Source of the DNA: Antedon bifida
Taxonomy: Eukaryota; Echinodermata; Crinoidea; Comatulida; Antedonidae
Reading direction: 5' to 3'
NCBI GenBank assembly: GCA_963402885.1
Contig: OY727093.1
Span: forward strand, 12,597,501-12,661,500
DNA length: 64,000 nucleotides
Every line of letters begins with the position of its first letter. The first letter of the stretch is position 1. Below, piece after piece: positions 12,801 to 22,402 of the stretch. The notes beneath the pieces were generated by a model that saw only the letters and a list, made by a program, of their open reading frames with translations, was not told where the DNA came from and ran no database searches. The position numbers and the translations under genes were made by a program.

Positions 12801-14997
12801 TGACGAGTTGTAAACTAATTAGCACCATGCATACTTGTGGTTGGAAATCTTTGTTTACTCGTGACGATTTTCCAGACGAAATGGAATCAAATTAATTTAC
12901 CTGTTAATTACGTAACGAATTCGACTTAAAGTGAATAACTTTAATATTACTTTGATATGGCCAATTTAAATTTAGAATATTTTGACCTTCATTTTTTGTG
13001 TTTCAAGGTACAATACATCATCTTTAAATTAAGTACTTACAGAGACCTTAACCAAGTTGAATTAACAAACAATCTTGCTGGTATCGTGGTAATTTTACAA
13101 TGTGAAAGATGTCTGTAATAAAATACTATATATATCATTATCTATATATATAAATTCAAAGGCAAAATACTGAAAAAACGACAATTCTGTGGGTATCAGT
13201 GGCTGGATCTCAATGGAGATACAAAAAAAAAACGAAAAGCTAAATCAAAACGATAAAGTAAAACAGCCAGAAAAGTTAGCAGAGCTTTCGGGCAACACTA
13301 GCCCTTCATCAGTGCAAGTGAAAGAATTTGGATAAAGTCATAGCATAAGAACTGGCAAGCGCAACAGAGATCAAATTGATACAACCTCATCTTTCATTCA
13401 GTATTTTTATTCACGAGGCGGGATCTCCGATTGATCTCTGTCTCATTCTCACAGATTTCCTCATCTTTATCGTTTCAAATTAATTAATTAAATTTCAGTA
13501 TATCACCGGGCGGTTTAGAATTAATGTTCTTTGCCTCTTGTGTGTATATATATAAAAGTATCTCTTCTGAGATCCCGCCTCGTGAATAAAAATACTGAAA
13601 GATGAGGGCGTATCAATTTGATCTCTGTTGCGCGTGCGTACAACTGAGGACTAGTGCTGTTCCGCCGTACCACGCCGAGAATGTTAAAGAGTCGTTATCC
13701 AATCGAGTTCGAACAATACCATGAAAGCCCCAGTGGTCTAATGGTTAGGACATCTGCATATCAAGCAGGCGGTCCGAGTTCGAGTCTCGGTTGGGGCGAC
13801 TTTTTCTCATTCTCACAGATTTCCTCATCTTTATCGTTTCAAATTAATTAATTAAATTTCAGTATATCACCGGGCGGTTTAGAATTAATGTTCTTTGCCT
13901 CTTGTGTTTATATATATAAAAGTATCTCTTTTGAGATCCCGCCTCGTGAATAAAAATACTGAAAGATGAGGGCGTATCAATTTGATCTCTGTTGCGCGTG
14001 CGTACAACTGAGGACTAGTGCTGTTCCGCCGTACCACGCCGAGAATGTTAAAGAGTCGTTATCCAATCGAGTTCGAACAATACCATGAAAGCCCCAGTGG
14101 TCTAATGGTTAGGACATCTGCATATCAAGCAGGCGGTCCGAGTTCGAATCTCGGTTGGGGCGACTTTTTCTCATTCTCACAGATTTCCTCATCTTTATCG
14201 TTTCAAATTAATTAATTAAATTTCAGTATATCACCGGGCGGTTTAGAATTAATGTTCTTTGCCTCTTGTGTTTATATATATAAAAGTATCTCTTCTGAGA
14301 TCCCGCCTCGTGAATAAAAATACTGAAAGATGAGGGCGTATCAATTTGATCTCTGTTGCGCGTGCGTACAACTGAGGACTAGTGCTGTTCCGCCGTACCA
14401 CGCCGAGAATGTTAAAGAGTCGTTATCCAATCGAGTTCGAACAATACCATGAAAGCCCCAGTGGTCTAATGGTTAGGACATCTGCATATCAAGCAGGCGG
14501 TCCGAGTTCGAGTCTCGGTTGGGGCGACTTTTTCTCATTCTCACAGATTTCCTCATCTTTATCGTTTCAAATTAATTAATTAAATTTCAGTATATCACCG
14601 GGCGGTTTAGAATTAATGTTCTTTGCCTCTTGTGTTTATATATATAAAAGTATCTCTTCTGAGATCCCGCCTCGTGAATAAAAATACTGAAAGATGAGGG
14701 CGTATCAATTTGATCTCTGTTGCGCGTGCGTACAACTGAGGACTAGTGCTGTTCCGCCGTACCACGCCGAGAATGTTAAAGAGTCGTTATCCAATCGAGT
14801 TCGAACAATACCATGAAAGCCCCAGTGGTCTAATGGTTAGGACATCTGCATATCAAGCAGGCGGTCCGAGTTCGAGTCTCGGTTGGGGCGACTTTTTCTC
14901 ATTCTCACAGATTTCCTCATCTTTATCGTTTCAAATTAATTAATTAAATTTCAGTATATCACCGGGCGGTTTAGAATTAATGTTCTTTGCCTCTTGT

Positions 14998-15033
<36 letters not shown>

Positions 15034-18000
15034 CCAAAGGCAAATTACTGAAAAAAATGACAATGCTGTGGGTATCAGTGGCTGGATCTCAATGGAGATA
15101 CAAATAAAAAAAGCGAAAAGCTAAATCAAAACGATAAAGTAAACAGCCAGAAAAGTTAGCAGAGCATATAATATATATGTTTATATGTTTATATATGTTT
15201 ATATGTTTATATATATATATAAACACATTAGGCAAAGAACATTTATTCTAAACCGCCCGGTGACATACTGAAATTTAATTAATTAATTTGAAACGATAAA
15301 GATGAGGAAATCTTTGAGAATGAGAAAAAGTCGCCCCAACAGAGACTCGATAAACACATTAGGCAAAGAACATTAATTTTAATACAACAACACACACACA
15401 TAGAAATAGAGGGAGATAAAAAATACGTAGCTTAACTTACATTTCACTTCCTGATGGAATATTTGCGAATGCTCCTGTTGACAATTTTGATAATAATTGA
15501 TAGCCAACATGTCTGTTAAAAAGTAAATAATGAGCAATCAATTTTCTAAATGTCCACGATGTCTCACCAGGCCTATTTTAAAACAATCTGAATGTCTATA
15601 CAGGTCTAATTATTTGACAATGTATCTATTTCTTTCAATACCTGATTTAATTTTAAAAATATAAAAAAATAAATTTTTAACGTTATTCTGGTAATGTTAT
15701 TTACACAGAAATCCAAAACAACAATTTATGAAACAACTTACATAACAACTTTGTTTGTTATTTCTTTATTACTAGTAAAGAAGAAAGAGTTTTCCACCAA
15801 TTCCTTAATATTATTTTCTCTGAGATGTCTATAAAATAAAGTTGAAGTTCCGATTTAAAAAACAAGTCTTATTTAATGTACCGTCTGTAACATGATAAAT
15901 AATATAGTATGACGATATCTTACCAGTTAGGCATATACTAAACAAGAAGAAATATTTTAGCATACGATATCCCGCCTAGATGTATAGTGGATTGTGACTT
16001 AAACTGCTGATAGTAGGCGTCAGTCAAGTTCGCGTCAGATTGCGCGTACAACATTAGCGACTTTTCGTTTTCATGACGCACCGCGGAGGTGTAAAAGGAT
16101 AGGATGTTCATTAAAAAAGTCAAGGTGTTGAACGTATAGTTATGAAAAACTTTAATTTTGTCGAATAATTCAATTTTGCTTTGCAATATTTTTTATCCAA
16201 AAAAACAATAATAATATTGTAATAATACATTATACGTACATTCTGTTAATACGCTGTAGACCAGCAAACGTAAATGGTTCAATTTGCTCCAGAGCACTAT
16301 TACTAATGTCACTGAAATATACAAAGAGTGATTCAACATATTTTATTATTCGTAACTAATGAAATGTTTAAACGCAATGTTAGTTAAGTTTTGATACGAT
16401 ACGATTAAAAAAAACCCAAACAATCGATTTTTGTTTATTATATTATTGTTATTTTACTGAAAACTATAATTAAATTAAATTACATAGACGTACCTATGCA
16501 TACAATTTTTTTATTTCTTTATCATCATTAGTATTATCCTCATTCTCATTATTATCTTTATAATAATTATCATCATCTTTATAATTATTATCATCATCTT
16601 TACAATCATTATCATCACCTTTGTAATCGTCTTTTTAATCACCTTTGTAATCACCTTTTTAATCATCTTTGTAATCATCTTTGTAATCATCTTTGTTATC
16701 GTCTTTGCAATCGTCTTTGTGATCGGCGTCGTCGTTATCGTTATCATTATTATAATTATTAATACCAGTATAATGATAATATAAGCCTATTATTTATAAA
16801 ACCTTACATATTTCTAACAGAAGATCCTTGGAAAGTCGTCCTCGTTAGCTTCCTAATAGGATTACCATTCAACATTCTACAAAATGCGATAAAAGGTATG
16901 ATTTGTAATTAATTGATTATTTAATTGTTGACTGAATTGATGCTACAGTATAACATTTCTCTCTCTCCTCATACTATGCTACAATTCCTCAGGGGGATAA
17001 AATAATGGCAGATGAACTGATGAAATAATTTACTTACATCCTGTCAAGTTGAGGTAAATTTGTAAATGCTCCATCGACACACCTCAAATTATTATAACTC
17101 GCAGATCTTTAACATAAAAATATTGAATAAAGAATATTGGGGTAAATAATTATACATTATGTGCATTATTATGCCAAAGTGGAGACAGAAAACAAACGAA
17201 TAAAAAATGTTTTAATTAATGTATAATTACGATGGTATAATACATAGTAAGTACTTAAACAGCACCAGACATACACTTAAGTTTGGGAAAATGACAACAT
17301 TTAGCTGATAACTTACATTGCGGTTATTGTATTTGGAAATGTTGGCAATTTAGTCAAGTTGTTGAAATCTAATGATCTAAAAAGAAAATATTCACCATTT
17401 TATCATTATCATTACATCTATTAATTAATTTATATGACAGATCCGTCAGATTTCCGGCGGAAATGGAAAACTTACAATATGGCGTTTAAAATAAGTACCT
17501 GATACTCAATACTCGCTCTTCCTCGCTATCCTGAAAACCTTCTATTAGTTCCACTAGTAAAGGAAATGGGAAACAGCAGTAAGGAATTTTAGATTTGAGT
17601 GAATGTGCACGAAGTTCACCTCCACGTGGATCGCAGTCGACTGTTACTCGTCGACATATATAGGAATGGTTAGATTAAGTGGACACTCACGTTGACGTTT
17701 CAGTGAACGTATAGTCTAGTAAAAGTATGGTAAAATACACATAGAACAAATTGCAAACGAATTGTTTTGTCTGGTTGATATGGTCCAAATGAAAGTTTAC
17801 CAAAATCGGACATCAGGAAGTGGATTAATTAGCATAAATTCAAAATTGCCGCCATTTACCATTTTAAAGCCCTGTATCTCTTGAACAGACGACTTAAGTG
17901 CATTGCGAGTGGATGCAAATATAACATTAAACTTCCAAATTAGCATAATAAATATGTTTTAAATTAGTCATAGGTACGTCATAATGTAGTTGTGACGTCA

Positions 18001-19760
18001 TATATTATGTTATAACTGCTTAAATGACATTATCCTATGCTAAAAAATCTATAAACTGTAGGAAAACAAGTTTCTTAACATTTTCTTGTTTTTACCAAAA
18101 TAAGACATCAAAAAGAGGGTTAATTAGCATAAATTAAATATGGCCGTTATTTGCTATACCATTTGTAGCCCTGTATCTTCTTAAAGGTTGGTTTTAGACC
18201 CGAAAGTGAATTACGAGTAGATAATAATAAATAGGATATTAAACTTTTCTTGAAAATTGATAATTCACAGTTAGTAATATACGTCCACTCGTACTCATGT
18301 CAGAGAGCGAACGGCAACATGCAACTGAACAAAATCTCAAATTTGGCAGTCATAGCATAAATTGGCGTCATAGAGTAGCAGTCGTCGTGGAAATCTAAAA
18401 GTCCCTATAGTATATTACGTCAACGTGAGCTTTTGTATCTATGTAATTCAAAACTTACATTTCAAGTAATTTGGAAAGTCGAAGTAACGCATCGCTGGCA
18501 ATAGTTGTGAGGTTGTTATTGTTCAGATATCTTTTAAAAAAAAGTAAGAAACAAATTGATATCTTAACTTTCTACTTTAAATCAATAACATTTTAGTACT
18601 CAATGGTGAGTTAAATGAACATATTTAAAGGATAATAATATGGAAATATAATATATACGAGAAAATCAAAAGGTTCATATACCATGAAAAATAACCCAAA
18701 CAATTATTTTAAATGATTATGTTTAGTTTGGAGTCACAAAACTGCTTATGTAATTTACAAAGCTTTTCCGGGTATGTATGTGCATGTCTTTTCAACCCTG
18801 TCAAAGTAGTATCTGTATTTGGTGTATTTGCTGTTATTGGCACTAGTTCTTTTGTCCTCAACCTGTGTTCTCATTGTGTTTTAATAGAATATATGGACGG
18901 GAATTAAAAACATGAGTAATATTATATTTAAAAAAACTGTAGTCCTGTATTAAAAAAAAAACAAAGGGTATAAATATAATATAATCGAAGACAGAATAAA
19001 TTGTTATTTTTATAACATAACTCATATATTTTATAGTTATTTTAATTGTTATTTATACAATAATAATAGAATAGATAAATATACATAACCGTTTATACTA
19101 TCTAACTAACGCTCTTTTAACGTGTCCCGATCAAATGACGTCATGATCAATAAAAACAATAAAATCGTTATATCGTGAAGATTGTAAGCCTAATTGATCA
19201 TGACGTCAATTTGATTGGCTATTTCACCGAAGACAAAATACATTGTTATTTTTATTGTTCCAGTATGAAAACTTTTATCATTTCTTTTGTTTTCTGTAGA
19301 AAATCTGTATATTTATCATTTATCTATTTATCGTCGTTCATTCTCGTGCTAGTATAAACGGGCCTTTATGCTTTCTTATGGAACGCAGTTTACGCAAGGT
19401 ATTGGTGATGATGAAAATTGCATCAATAAAACGGCGTTCCATACAAACTTATCAAAATCATCCTTCTATTCAAAAGAAATATGTACGTCGCGCATGTGAT
19501 ATAAGTATCAAAATCTAAGCTATTAAAAAGTAAATGTGTATTTAAACTCACAAATGTGTTGTGTTTTCAGGTATTGCAGCAGGTAAGTGAACAAGTCCAC
19601 GTCCACTGCAATTGACTTTGAACCAATTGGTGTCGGGCGGAGATTCACAGATACACAGCAAACTGTCATCATTATTATTGTGCAGACAACCCGAGTATGC
19701 ATGGCAACACACGACGAAGCTATAGAAAAGAATAAAAGTAAACGAAGAACGTAAAAACAT
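5139..19760 (-). CDS. LRR / Cys-rich / multi-pass membrane receptor, copy A (18 exons, 1068 aa)
   Basis: Exons in transcript order: 19760-19552, 18530-18459, 17376-17317, 17106-17038, 16876-16808, 16311-16240, 15828-15742, 15512-15441, 13112-13041, 12422-12351, 12112-12056, 11542-11393, 9088-9020, 8376-8308, 8046-7975, 7773-7714, 7336-7161, 6838-5139. All borders are GT-AG. Exons 2-16 are multiples of three in phase 2, and the model closes to 1068 codons plus stop. Residues 1-21 are a signal peptide (cleavage after CCHA likely). Residues 22-60 are an LRR N-terminal cap with C25, C36, C38 and C51. About 16 LRRs follow to residue ~443, for example YLNNNNLTTIASDALLRL; exon 12 carries two. Then come a Cys-rich stalk and a multi-pass module. 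Exon 7 is 12 bp longer than in B and C. The likely role is recognition of an extracellular ligand at the plasma membrane; the ligand and signalling partner are unknown. The array context and variable LRR exons suggest an immune-type receptor (inference). Confidence 0.85.
6893..6970. repeat. Fragment of the satellite-type repeat in intron 17 of copy A
   Basis: The stretch from 'ctcattctcacagatttcc' to 'ttcagtatatcat' matches the left part of the 364-bp satellite unit seen at 13441-15000. The same fragment sits at the same place in B (about 25974-26040) and C (about 44259-44331), so it predates the gene duplications. Confidence 0.6.
7030..7136. repeat. TCA/TCG trinucleotide repeat in intron 17 of copy A
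   Basis: Interrupted TCA, TCG and GCC triplets, close to the exon-17 splice donor at 7160. The position is shared by B (about 26306-26396, mostly ATT) and C (about 44402-44552, CAT/CGT then ATT), but the motif mix and length differ. This is a fast-evolving microsatellite at an ancestral site. Confidence 0.85.
7507..7630. mobile_element. 124-bp MITE with GCTTGGTTCCCACTAG termini (copy A intron 16)
   Basis: Perfect 16-bp terminal inverted repeats, GCTTGGTTCCCACTAG and its complement, enclose a core with ACCAATCACAAG repeats and GCGTTGCGTC motifs. There is no coding capacity. Copies at the same intron position in B, C and D show that it inserted before the gene duplications. Confidence 0.85.
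8568..8724 (+). mobile_element. 5'-truncated non-LTR retrotransposon tail, (TATGAC)n end
   Basis: About 155 bp present in copy A intron 14 but absent at the matching site of B (near 27861) and C (near 45943), where 'taacaata' runs straight into 'tcaacttc'. It ends in AATAAAG and a short TATGAC tandem, the usual 3' end of CR1/L2-like elements. It is too short to hold an ORF. The family name is inference. Confidence 0.6.
9530..11112. mobile_element. 1.58-kb non-autonomous DNA transposon, 8-9 bp target duplication
   Basis: Inverted repeats of about 95-100 bp (9530-9630 and 11017-11112) begin (A)GCGATTTTTTTTTCCGTACG. The flanking GGCCCGAC is duplicated exactly (9522-9529 and 11113-11120), and copy B keeps the empty site (one GGCGGCCCGACATGG near 28656). 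An 8-bp duplication fits hAT elements; if the preceding C is counted it is 9 bp, which would fit MULE or Merlin types. No transposase ORF is present; a 89-codon frame at 10907-11176 crosses the right end and is not convincing. Confidence 0.85.
13140..13340 (-). repeat. Dispersed repeat with hammerhead-like core (intron 8, copy A)
   Basis: On the minus strand the segment reads CTGATGA, A, GGGC, a 7-base loop, GCCC, GAAA (13286-13312). This resembles the conserved core of a hammerhead ribozyme with a short stem II. The same repeat recurs in B (about 30590-30790, stem II weakened to AGGC/GCCC) and in part at 15040-15170. Hammerhead motifs are known in Penelope-like retroelements and small retrozymes, so this may be such a terminal repeat. 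One extra A before stem II and the lack of an evident stem I count against an active ribozyme. Confidence 0.4.
13727..13798 (+). tRNA. tRNA-like gene 1 in the satellite, anticodon ATC (Asp by code)
   Basis: It folds as a full cloverleaf: acceptor GCCCCAG with TTGGGGC, D arm GTCT/GGAC, anticodon stem TCTGC/GCAGG with loop ATATCAA, T arm CCGAG/CTCGG with loop TTCGAGT, and discriminator G. The A box TGGTCTAATGG and B box AGTTCGAGTCT are near consensus, and a TTTTT terminator follows at 13801. Anticodon ATC would read GAT (Asp), but eukaryotic Asp tRNAs use GTC, and the D-arm sequence looks more like tRNA-Glu. It may be a tRNA-derived repeat rather than a working decoder. Confidence 0.6.
14091..14162 (+). 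tRNA. tRNA-like gene 2 in the satellite, anticodon ATC
   Basis: Same structure as the first unit, with one difference in the T loop (TTCGAAT instead of TTCGAGT), which matches the B-box consensus slightly better. A TTTTT run follows at 14165. Confidence 0.6.
14455..14526 (+). tRNA. tRNA-like gene 3 in the satellite, anticodon ATC
   Basis: Identical in sequence to the first unit over the tRNA part, with a downstream T-run. Confidence 0.6.
14819..14890 (+). tRNA. tRNA-like gene 4 in the satellite, anticodon ATC
   Basis: Identical to the first unit over the tRNA part, with a downstream T-run. It lies in the last complete satellite unit before the array breaks into a TA microsatellite. Confidence 0.6.
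15225..15360 (-). repeat. Inverted fragment of the satellite unit
   Basis: On the minus strand this repeats the end of the tRNA-like gene (CGAGTCTC, GTTGGGGCGAC), the T-run and the following 'atttcctcatctttatcg' block of the 364-bp unit. Only the 3' end of the tRNA part is present. Confidence 0.75.
16515..16745. repeat. 12-bp minisatellite (ATCTTTGTAATC type), copy A intron 5
   Basis: Imperfect repeats of ATC(A/G)TCTTTGTA-like units. The same array stands in intron 5 of B (longest) and C. The open frames it creates (78-codon TITK repeats on the minus strand) are artefacts of the repeat period. Confidence 0.9.
17790..18260. repeat. Two related ~200-bp repeats in intron 2 of copy A
   Basis: Two direct, diverged blocks, each with 'caaaat(c/a)(g/a)gacatca', 'ttaattagcataaatt', a CATTT-rich stretch and 'agccctgtatct', begin near 17805 and 18096. 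The same pair occurs in B (about 34420 and 34700), C (about 53105 and 53410) and D (about 60535 and 60835). A dispersed repeat, probably a decayed mobile element, already doubled before the gene duplications. Confidence 0.7.
19131..19214. repeat. Short inverted repeat with TGACGTCA palindromes, intron 1 of copy A
   Basis: TCAAATGACGTCATGATCAA (19131-19150) faces its near-perfect inverted copy (19194-19214) across a 43-bp loop. The arms contain CRE-like TGACGTCA. The matching parts of B and C introns lack it, so it is A-specific: a small foldback insertion or a regulatory element. Confidence 0.6.
19552..19760 (-). CDS. Copy A exon 1: signal peptide and LRR N-terminal cap
   Basis: It starts at ATG 19760, chosen because MFLRSSFTFILFYSFVVCC is an obvious signal peptide and the frame runs into the LRR cap, ending at donor GTGAGT in phase 2. 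A longer frame in another register (19523-19804) overlaps but cannot join exon 2 as an LRR. Nearly identical exons begin copies B and C, one residue of the cap differing in C (PPKTNWF for PPDTNWF). Confidence 0.85.
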
Positions 19761-19860
19761 TTTCTACGTTTAGTACTGATCGCGGCCAGGCTGCAGTAAT
19801 ACACTCAAACCCAAATATTTTGCTATTACGATTAATGTCAGAGTCAAATAGGCCTAGTTA

Positions 19861-21725
19861 AAATTACATGTTACTTCCTCCTACATTATTTTCCAATGAA
19901 TGAATCTTTTCAGTTTAATTCTTGAGATCACGATCACGTGAAAGTCAAACACCTTTAGTTAAATATTCTATTATTATAGAGGTTTTATTAAGAATTGGTT
20001 TCCTATTCTATGTTTATAAGGGAAAAGTGAGATTTCTTCCCTTTTCGGTGTGACGTATGCGGCTTTAATTTTACGCCACAAAATCGTCTTAAAATGAAAT
20101 TGTCTTTTATATTCTCAGTTATGTGATCACCATAGGCGTATATTGGATCGGGCTATTTTGAGCAGATTTATCAGATATCTAGCTGCTCTTATTTAAAGAG
20201 GGTAACCAAGCAGCATATGCTGACACTCAAGGGACCTTCATAACAACCTCGCTGTTTACGTTAGACCAATAAAAGATAAATAACCTTTTTAAACTCTTTT
20301 TTTTGTATTTTTATGTGATTTTAACTTTGAACAAACGAAAATAATTTCAAACCATGTACTATATTTTACCGTGTTTGACCATGAATAAATGAAATAAATT
20401 GAATTGAAATCGGGAGAGTTGAGACGCCAACTCTTTCTCTTCCTTACTAAGCATAAAGAGACTAAACGTATAAGCACTATAATTATAGTTTATTCGTCCT
20501 GTAATATGCGAGTTCTTTCTGTTAATAGAATAAATAAAAGAAGCAACACAATAATACAGATTGGCTGTAACGTTAAACACCGCCCTCGGTCGTTTCATAA
20601 AGTTTATCCGTAATAATAAGTGTGTCCCAAACGCAGTGTTCTACTGAAAGTATATGATGCAGAGTCTCTGTGATTTTCATGTATCAGATATTACACATAG
20701 TTTAGTTCAATTCTCAAACCAATACCAGTTGTCTTGGAAACAAATATTGCAGCTATAGATATTAATAAAGAACAAGGCCAACAGCCATTAAGTCGCGTGC
20801 TACAATGCATAGTGATACCGGACCGACAGACAGACCGACAGACAGACCGACAGACCGACAGACCGACCGACATAGTGAACTATAGAGTCGCGTCCACGCG
20901 ACTAAAAACGGGCAATTGGTAGAGTGTTTGAGGGCGCTGGTAATAATATAATCACACATTGTAGGCCTATGAGAAGCGTTAGTGTAGTACATAGTGTTGA
21001 TTGCGAATCAATTTCAATCAGCTTAGTGTTTGTTTAGATCGCAAGTTGGCAAGCATTTATTTCTAGAGAAAATATTTATTTAGTAAATCAGTTTTAATGA
21101 TTCTAGCAAATTTACAGTTACTGTACATTGACCAAGTTAGAGTTGGATGAAATAGATATTTTTGTTTAAATTGTAGTTATAAGCAATCTGGTACTTCAGT
21201 AATAAAAAAGGAATATAAAATGTACAAACTAAAATGGACAACACATATAACTACGGTATACAGTTACAACCCCTTCTTTCGGAAACTCGGTATACGTATT
21301 CCCGTATACGAAAGAGGGGCAATATTTTAACACTAGGTTTAGTAACGGAGAACTTGGTTGAGTCCTGAATGTATCCCTAAAATTTCATGCTGTATTTGAA
21401 TTTCAAGAATAATGACTGTGTTGAATTGAGGCATACTTACGTACTATCCAACTAGAATACCGTCTAATACAAAACACTCGTTGTTCCGGTAAGAGCGGAA
21501 TGTTTGGGCTTCAGAGGATACCCACCTGTAGTTTGTATTATATTGGCGAGAAAGTATGCTGTGATACCATTCACTAAAACGTGTGACTAGGCTATAAGTT
21601 AATTAAACTGAAGAAATAATCATTAAATAGAATTTAATTTGTAACAGCCAATAATATTGAAAAATGCAATGGAAGGCTAAAGAACAGCGGTAAACAGGTA
21701 ATAATGTATCCGATTATGTTTGATA
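19861..21725. other. Upstream spacer of copy A, duplicated at 61413-63170
   Basis: No gene is convincing here. The region is nearly identical to that right of pseudogene D. It includes a short retroposon-like tail near 20380-20408 (AATAAATGAAATAAATTGAA) and a 69-codon frame (20404-20613) that is open in both copies, but only because the copies are recent. An imperfect hairpin of about 11 bp lies at 21269-21319. A core promoter for copy A must lie at its left edge, but I see no clear TATA box. Confidence 0.6.
20773..20905 (+). mobile_element. Helentron-type short element with GACC/GACA core (133 bp)
   Basis: Begins CAAGGCCAACAGCCA, carries a GACA/GACC microsatellite (20819-20872) and ends in a perfect 7-bp hairpin GTCGCGTCCACGCGAC followed by CTAA. 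The short inverted motif GTCGCGTG occurs near the left end. The twin spacer at 62340 lacks it, and a shorter copy occurs at 40928-41030. It inserted in an A-run without a visible target duplication. Terminal hairpin, microsatellite core and no duplication fit HINE-type non-autonomous Helentrons (inference). Confidence 0.6.
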
Positions 21726-21883
21726 TATATGCAATAGGTAGGTACTAATAACCGTATTTACAACATGCAAAATGGATAGACCAGATGGAGTATATTCTCC
21801 CCTCGTCGAACTTATTTTTACAATCCTGGTGACGCCCATGGATTGCATCACGATTTATACAATACAAGCTAATGTGCATTTTA

Positions 21884-22098
21884 ACTCACAAATGTGTTGT
21901 GTTTACGGTAATTCCAACAGGTAGGCCTAAGTGAAAAAGCCCACGTCAACTACAATTGACTTTTATAACCAATATCTGTGTTAGGAGATAGATACACACA
22001 GAACTTGATCTCAGCTTACATTGTTCATTCAATCAGCCAATGCAAAAATAACATAGCATAAAAAGAAAAGTAAACAAAAGTAATTTCATACTTCTACG
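21884..22098 (-). pseudogene. Decayed exon-1 copy (spacer between A and B)
   Basis: On the minus strand it aligns with the signal-peptide/LRR-cap exon: the end 'AACACAACACATTTGTGAGT' including the splice donor is kept, as are parts of the VNC..GRGLVHLP region. Small indels and an in-frame stop break it, and the start region is lost. Similar relics occur in three other spacers, each on the 5' side of a gene unit. Confidence 0.7.
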
Positions 22099-22397
22099 AC
22101 TAATTTTATTGGTTTGGTCGCCTAATAATGTCAGAGATCAGTGTTGGAATTATACATGAAACATATTTACTTACTTGTTCCATATTTTAATAAAAATAAT
22201 GACAATAGGCCTACATTCCATTAAAAGCAGTGCACTGCAGAGATGAATTGTGAAACTGTCATCAGTTTACAGTATAAACAAATCTATCTAAAGTAAAATT
22301 AGATACACTTAAAACAAACATACCTCTATAGCAGCATCAAAAACAAATTAATTGTTCCATCTGTCTCTGCACCCTTTCTGCTTGGCACTCATTTAAA
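22073..22397. repeat. ~325-bp block, first copy, left of the RT fragment
   Basis: From 'aaaagtaaacaaaagtaat' to 'ttaaattaagttgaatata'. A second, slightly diverged copy lies at about 22951-23315, so the retrotransposon fragment is enclosed by direct copies of spacer sequence. Confidence 0.7.
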
Positions 22398-22402
22398 TTA
22401 AG

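Larger units (their letters stand above)
13441..15000 (+). repeat. 364-bp tandem satellite, four full units plus a partial one
   Basis: Units start at 13441, 13805, 14169 and 14533, with a partial fifth from 14897. They are almost identical. Each holds the block running into 'cgggatctc', a tRNA-like gene and a T-run. Copy B has only one, partly deleted, unit at the same intron (about 30280-30570), so the expansion to four occurred in A. The array is bounded on the right by a TA microsatellite (15001-15030). Confidence 0.95.

Noticed and set aside
13654..14943. Four identical 65-codon frames at 364-bp spacing
   Set aside because: They run straight through the tRNA-like genes of the satellite and repeat only because the DNA repeats.
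13441..15000. Regular repeats that could suggest a CRISPR array
   Set aside because: Units are 364 bp, contiguous without unique spacers, in an intron of a eukaryotic gene.
15938..16186. 82-codon minus-strand frame in intron 6 of copy A, partly open in C
   Set aside because: Not an LRR and not flanked by matching splice sites; a 4-bp insertion breaks it in B. Perhaps an old mobile-element relic, but I recognise no domain.
19523..19804. 93-codon frame overlapping exon 1 (MYYCSLAAISTKRR), also at 36119 and 54879
   Set aside because: Different register from the signal-peptide frame, reads past the splice donor and does not join the LRR exons.
20404..20613. 69-codon frame also open at 61956-62189
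   Set aside because: Shared only because the spacer was duplicated recently; no start context, domain or codon signature supports coding.
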